A stretch of 20,552 nt of DNA from NCBI GenBank assembly GCA_905215095.1, contig CAJMOL010000003.1, forward strand, positions 1-20,552. Direction: 5' to 3'. A program made the translations under genes and the position numbers. The stretch's first letter is position 1. Each line of letters opens with the position of its first letter. The stretch comes from an uncultured bacterium (GTDB lineage: Bacteria; Actinomycetota; Coriobacteriia; Coriobacteriales; Coriobacteriaceae). This document shows, one piece after another, positions 18,385-20,552 of the stretch. The notes under the pieces were generated by a model. It saw nothing but the letters and a program-made list of their open reading frames with translations. It ran no database searches and had not been told where the DNA came from.

Positions 18385-19632
18385 ATGCCAATTCATGTCA
18401 CCAGCGAAATCGGTAAGCTTAAACAGGCCCTTTTATATCGACCCGGTATCGAAACCCAAAACTATCCCGAAGGCCATTTTGGCCAAGTTTTTAGCCTAAG
18501 ACCATCGAGCAGCCTATTTGACTTGGATAGAGCCCTAGCTGAGTGTGATGCCTATACCTCAGTGCTCGAGCATGAAGGCGTAGAGGTTCTGTATCTCGAC
18601 CAACTTCTTATAGAAGCGCTTGACTCATGCCCCGAAGCTCGAGCATCTTTTGTCGATTCCTTTGTCGATGAATGCGGCGCGATTGGCGCCGAGTTGCAGC
18701 AAGCAGTCCGCGAGCATCTTGAACACACCCGATCGGCGCAGGAGCTCGTCTCGGCATCGATTGGCGGCATCCGCCACGGGCAAGTTACATACTGCTTCGA
18801 CGGCGGGGACAGACTCGCCGAATTAACCGGCGAGGCCTATGCCCCTGACGAGCTGCTCGTAAGTCCATTAAACACCATGTGGTTCGTGCGCGACCCGGTA
18901 AGCACCATCGGCTCCGGCATCTCCTTCAACCACATGTATTGGCCCGAACGCAATCGCGAAGTAGCGCTCTACCAAACGATTTTTAAATACCATCCCAATT
19001 TCAAGGACACGCCCTCGTTTTATCGTCACGATTCGACCTTCCATATTGAAGGGGGCGATATCATCAATCTTGATGCTCATAATGTCGCAGTCGGCATCTC
19101 TCAGAGAACCGAATCTGCAGCCATCGATATGCTCGCTCGTACCCTCCTGTGGAATCCCGACTCGAGCATCGACGCCGTATGGGCAATTGAGGTACCCGAG
19201 CGGAGCCTGTGTATCCATCTTGATACGTACCTAAGCCGGGTCGACTACGATACTTTTGTTGTCGACCCCCAGCTACTCGCGGAATCTCGCTCTTATCAGA
19301 TTACGCGAAATCGAGCAGAGAATCTCTGCCAGATTCACGCCGTCGAAAAAGGAGTCAAGGAGGCACTGGCCGCCGCGCTCGACATACCCGAGCTTCGTTT
19401 TATTCCCTGCGGTGGATCTAATCCCAATTTGGCAGAAAAAGAGTGCACGAATAACGCAGCCAGCGTGCTGTGCCTCCGACCGGGCAAAGTCTGTGTCTAT
19501 GAAGAGAATCAAGCGACGAACGCTGCTCTTGAACAGGCCGGAATCGATCTTGTTCCCATTTCCATACACGAGCTGACAAACGGCTTTGGCGGGCCCAACT
19601 GTTTGTGCTTGCCACTTAGGCGTGATGAATAA
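18385..19632 (+). CDS. arcA: Second, diverged arginine deiminase-family enzyme
   Basis: This 415-residue protein is an ADI paralogue with the catalytic set D170 (FVRDP), E222 (HIEGGD), H278/D280 (IHLDT) and C406. The loop before the nucleophile reads NGFGGPNCLCLP, where the first ArcA has RGRGGPRCMTMP: two arginines are replaced by F401 and N405. In the Pseudomonas enzyme, as I recall, Arg401 closes over the substrate, so specificity or rate may differ. It could be an arginine deiminase with other regulation or act on another guanidino compound. ATG 18385 gives the normal family N-terminus; the frame opens upstream at TTG 18346, which is unlikely. The ribosome site is weak. It is divergent from arcDABC and overlaps the downstream XRE-type gene by 8 bp. 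Confidence 0.88.
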   Translation: MPIHVTSEIGKLKQALLYRPGIETQNYPEGHFGQVFSLRPSSSLFDLDRALAECDAYTSVLEHEGVEVLYLDQLLIEALDSCPEARASFVDSFVDECGAIGAELQQAVREHLEHTRSAQELVSASIGGIRHGQVTYCFDGGDRLAELTGEAYAPDELLVSPLNTMWFVRDPVSTIGSGISFNHMYWPERNREVALYQTIFKYHPNFKDTPSFYRHDSTFHIEGGDIINLDAHNVAVGISQRTESAAIDMLARTLLWNPDSSIDAVWAIEVPERSLCIHLDTYLSRVDYDTFVVDPQLLAESRSYQITRNRAENLCQIHAVEKGVKEALAAALDIPELRFIPCGGSNPNLAEKECTNNAASVLCLRPGKVCVYEENQATNAALEQAGIDLVPISIHELTNGFGGPNCLCLPLRRDE

Positions 19633-20281
19633 CATGGCCCAAGGGGATAACATTAAATGCCTTAGAACCCGCGAAGGCTTGACGCAGCAGCAATTTGCCG
19701 ACATGCTCGGCGTTACCAAAGAAACAGTATGTCGTTGGGAACGTGGACACACCGCCGTCAAGGTGTCGACTCTCGATAAGCTGACCGAGCTTTTCGATGT
19801 AACGTTTGATGAGCTCGCCGCAAGTAATAGCGGCCTTGCTTCTGCCGGCTTAAGCTCGCGGCCTGAGAAAAGCCAGAACGTGGCCCAAAACGAAGAATGC
19901 GAAATCTATAAAATCGTACGCCGCAACGGTGGCTTTAGTCTTAAGAACAGTGGGCGCACCTTCGTTCCAGGACCCGTACTTGAAAGGCACCCGGGAGGCT
20001 TTCTAGTTCAGATGAACGGCAGCGGCATGTCACGCTGCTATCCGCAAAGCAGTGTTCTGCTGGTCGATCCTGTTGCTAAACCGTGGAACGGATGCACCGT
20101 CGTTGCCATGGTAGACGCATCAGCCATAGTTATTCGGCGATATGAAATTCGAGGGAACACGATTGCGCTGTCAACGTATTCCTATTTGACAGAAGAACCC
20201 GACTTCACTCTGGACAGGCGTCGCCTTCGTATTTTAGGTGTCGTCGTTTGGTTTCAGGCAACTCACGATCTAACGTACTAG
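19625..20281 (+). CDS. XRE-family regulator with S24/LexA-like C-terminal domain, probably non-cleaving
   Basis: The 218-residue protein has an N-terminal Cro/CI helix-turn-helix (about 8-64, LRTREGLTQQQFADMLGV and VCRWERG) and a C-terminal LexA/S24-like fold (about 115-212). In self-cleaving members the motif GDSM holds the Ser and a Lys follows in a VKRF-like strand. Here the first reads GSGM (132-135), with G134 at the Ser position, and the second VIRRY (169-173), with Arg at the Lys position. Autocleavage is thus unlikely; the domain may dimerise or bind a ligand. I start at ATG 19625, overlapping the ADI stop by 8 bp, with TTAGG upstream; ATG 19634 is possible. Coupling to the ADI gene suggests a local regulator of the arc locus. 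Confidence 0.82.
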   Translation: MNNMAQGDNIKCLRTREGLTQQQFADMLGVTKETVCRWERGHTAVKVSTLDKLTELFDVTFDELAASNSGLASAGLSSRPEKSQNVAQNEECEIYKIVRRNGGFSLKNSGRTFVPGPVLERHPGGFLVQMNGSGMSRCYPQSSVLLVDPVAKPWNGCTVVAMVDASAIVIRRYEIRGNTIALSTYSYLTEEPDFTLDRRRLRILGVVVWFQATHDLTY

Positions 20282-20397
20282 CCTCTTAGTCGTAAATCCC
20301 CAAGTGCCGTGCTTGTCCGCGGCAAGAGCGTCCCTTTTGGCTAGTCGTTTAAGAACGTCCCCAATGACTACCCACCCATCGGGGACTAGGTGAATAG

Positions 20398-20431
20398 CAA
20401 AAGCCCCGCAGTCGGAGCGGACTGCGGGGCT
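20398..20431 (-). terminator. Rho-independent terminator of the second arcC
   Basis: AGCCCCGCAGTC (20402-20413) pairs perfectly over 12 bp with GACTGCGGGGCT (20420-20431), followed by TTTT on the minus strand. Compared with copy A, both partners of one base pair have changed together. Confidence 0.92.
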
Positions 20432-20448
20432 CATGAAGAGAGGCTAGT

Positions 20449-20476
20449 TTGTGGGCGCCTTGCCCGGCGCCCACGA
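20449..20476 (-). terminator. Second hairpin after the second arcC
   Basis: GTGGGCGCC and GGCGCCCAC pair around a 6-nt loop, as in copy A; the outermost pairs are weakened by one change. No U-tract follows. Confidence 0.55.
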
Positions 20477-20496
20477 GAGAGGCAACGGAGTAGAGG

Positions 20497-20552
20497 CTAC
20501 TCGTGGATGCGGGTACCGGAGAGGCCGGCCATGGTCTCGGCGGCCTTGTCCA
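20497..20552 (-). CDS. arcC: Second carbamate kinase, C-terminal 17 codons only
   Basis: On the minus strand the edge of the window reads DKAAETMAGLSGTRIHE then TAG, identical in amino acids and bases to the end of the first ArcC apart from the stop codon (TAA there). The gene's body lies outside the window to the right. It has the same orientation as the first copy and a near-identical downstream region, so it is very likely another functional arcC or part of a second arc operon; a truncated remnant cannot be excluded from here. Confidence 0.85.
   Translation of the reverse strand, partial: DKAAETMAGLSGTRIHE

Larger units (their letters stand above)
20282..20496. other. Intergenic region between the XRE-type gene and the second arcC
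   Basis: These 215 bp hold no gene. Positions 20282-20340 are unique apart from an ATCCCCAAGTGCCG stretch partly shared with about 7293. From 20341 onward the sequence is the second copy of the arcC downstream region, including its half REP-like repeat, terminator and second hairpin. No clear plus-strand terminator for the regulator gene is seen. Confidence 0.6.
20341..20552. repeat. 212-bp duplicated segment, copy B (second arcC tail plus downstream)
   Basis: Ungapped match to 13118-13329 at an offset of 7,223 bp, with 8 differences. The part lying in the arcC reading frame has no differences except in the stop codon. Only the right arm of the REP-like repeat is present here, so the left boundary cuts that element. 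Confidence 0.95.

Overview
The window reads as a stretch of chromosome from a moderately GC-rich, anaerobic, host-associated actinobacterium of the Coriobacteriia, most likely Collinsella. This is an inference from the gene mix (arginine deiminase fermentation, a lactose/cellobiose-type PTS with a GH1 phospho-glucosidase, LytS/LytR-type signalling), from GC-rich codon use with strong AAGGAGG-type ribosome binding sites, and from the style of the GC-rich terminators. I ran no database search.

Left part (1-5819, all minus strand): the 5' part of a zinc-dependent phospholipase C-family gene runs off the left edge. Next come a LytTR response regulator and its sensor kinase (kinase transcribed first), then an amino-acid permease followed by a metal-dependent amidohydrolase, probably an uptake-and-hydrolysis pair for an amino-acid derivative or small peptide. 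A hairpin with a short U-rich tail separates the amidohydrolase from the kinase. A 360-bp gene-free region with nested inverted repeats (5820-6179) separates the permease from a divergent plus-strand gene. That gene (6180-7214) encodes a membrane-anchored C39-like cysteine peptidase with a long, basic, low-complexity cytoplasmic head.

Middle part (7353-12900, minus strand): a sugar operon transcribed EIIA, EIIB, EIIC, GH1 6-phospho-beta-glucosidase and closed by a strong terminator. It is preceded on the same strand by its likely regulator, a LicR/MtlR-type PRD activator with EIIB-like and EIIA-like domains.

Right part (13118-20552): an arginine deiminase operon transcribed arcD-arcA-arcB-arcC on the minus strand. 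Arginine enters in exchange for ornithine, ADI makes citrulline, OTC makes carbamoyl phosphate and ornithine, and carbamate kinase makes ATP. Divergent from arcD, across an AT-rich control region, lie a second and clearly diverged arginine deiminase paralogue and, overlapping its end, an XRE/S24-like regulator. At the right edge the last 17 codons of a second carbamate kinase appear with a near-identical copy of the arcC downstream region, both in the same orientation as the first copy and exactly 7,223 bp away. The arc locus has therefore undergone a segmental duplication whose other half continues outside the window.

The most interesting points are the duplicated arcC tail with a compensated terminator stem, the diverged ADI plus a regulator whose S24 catalytic residues appear to be lost, a family of GTCATTGGGGAC-type intergenic repeats, and the unusual C39-peptidase architecture. 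I saw no CRISPR array, tRNA, rRNA or transposase gene.
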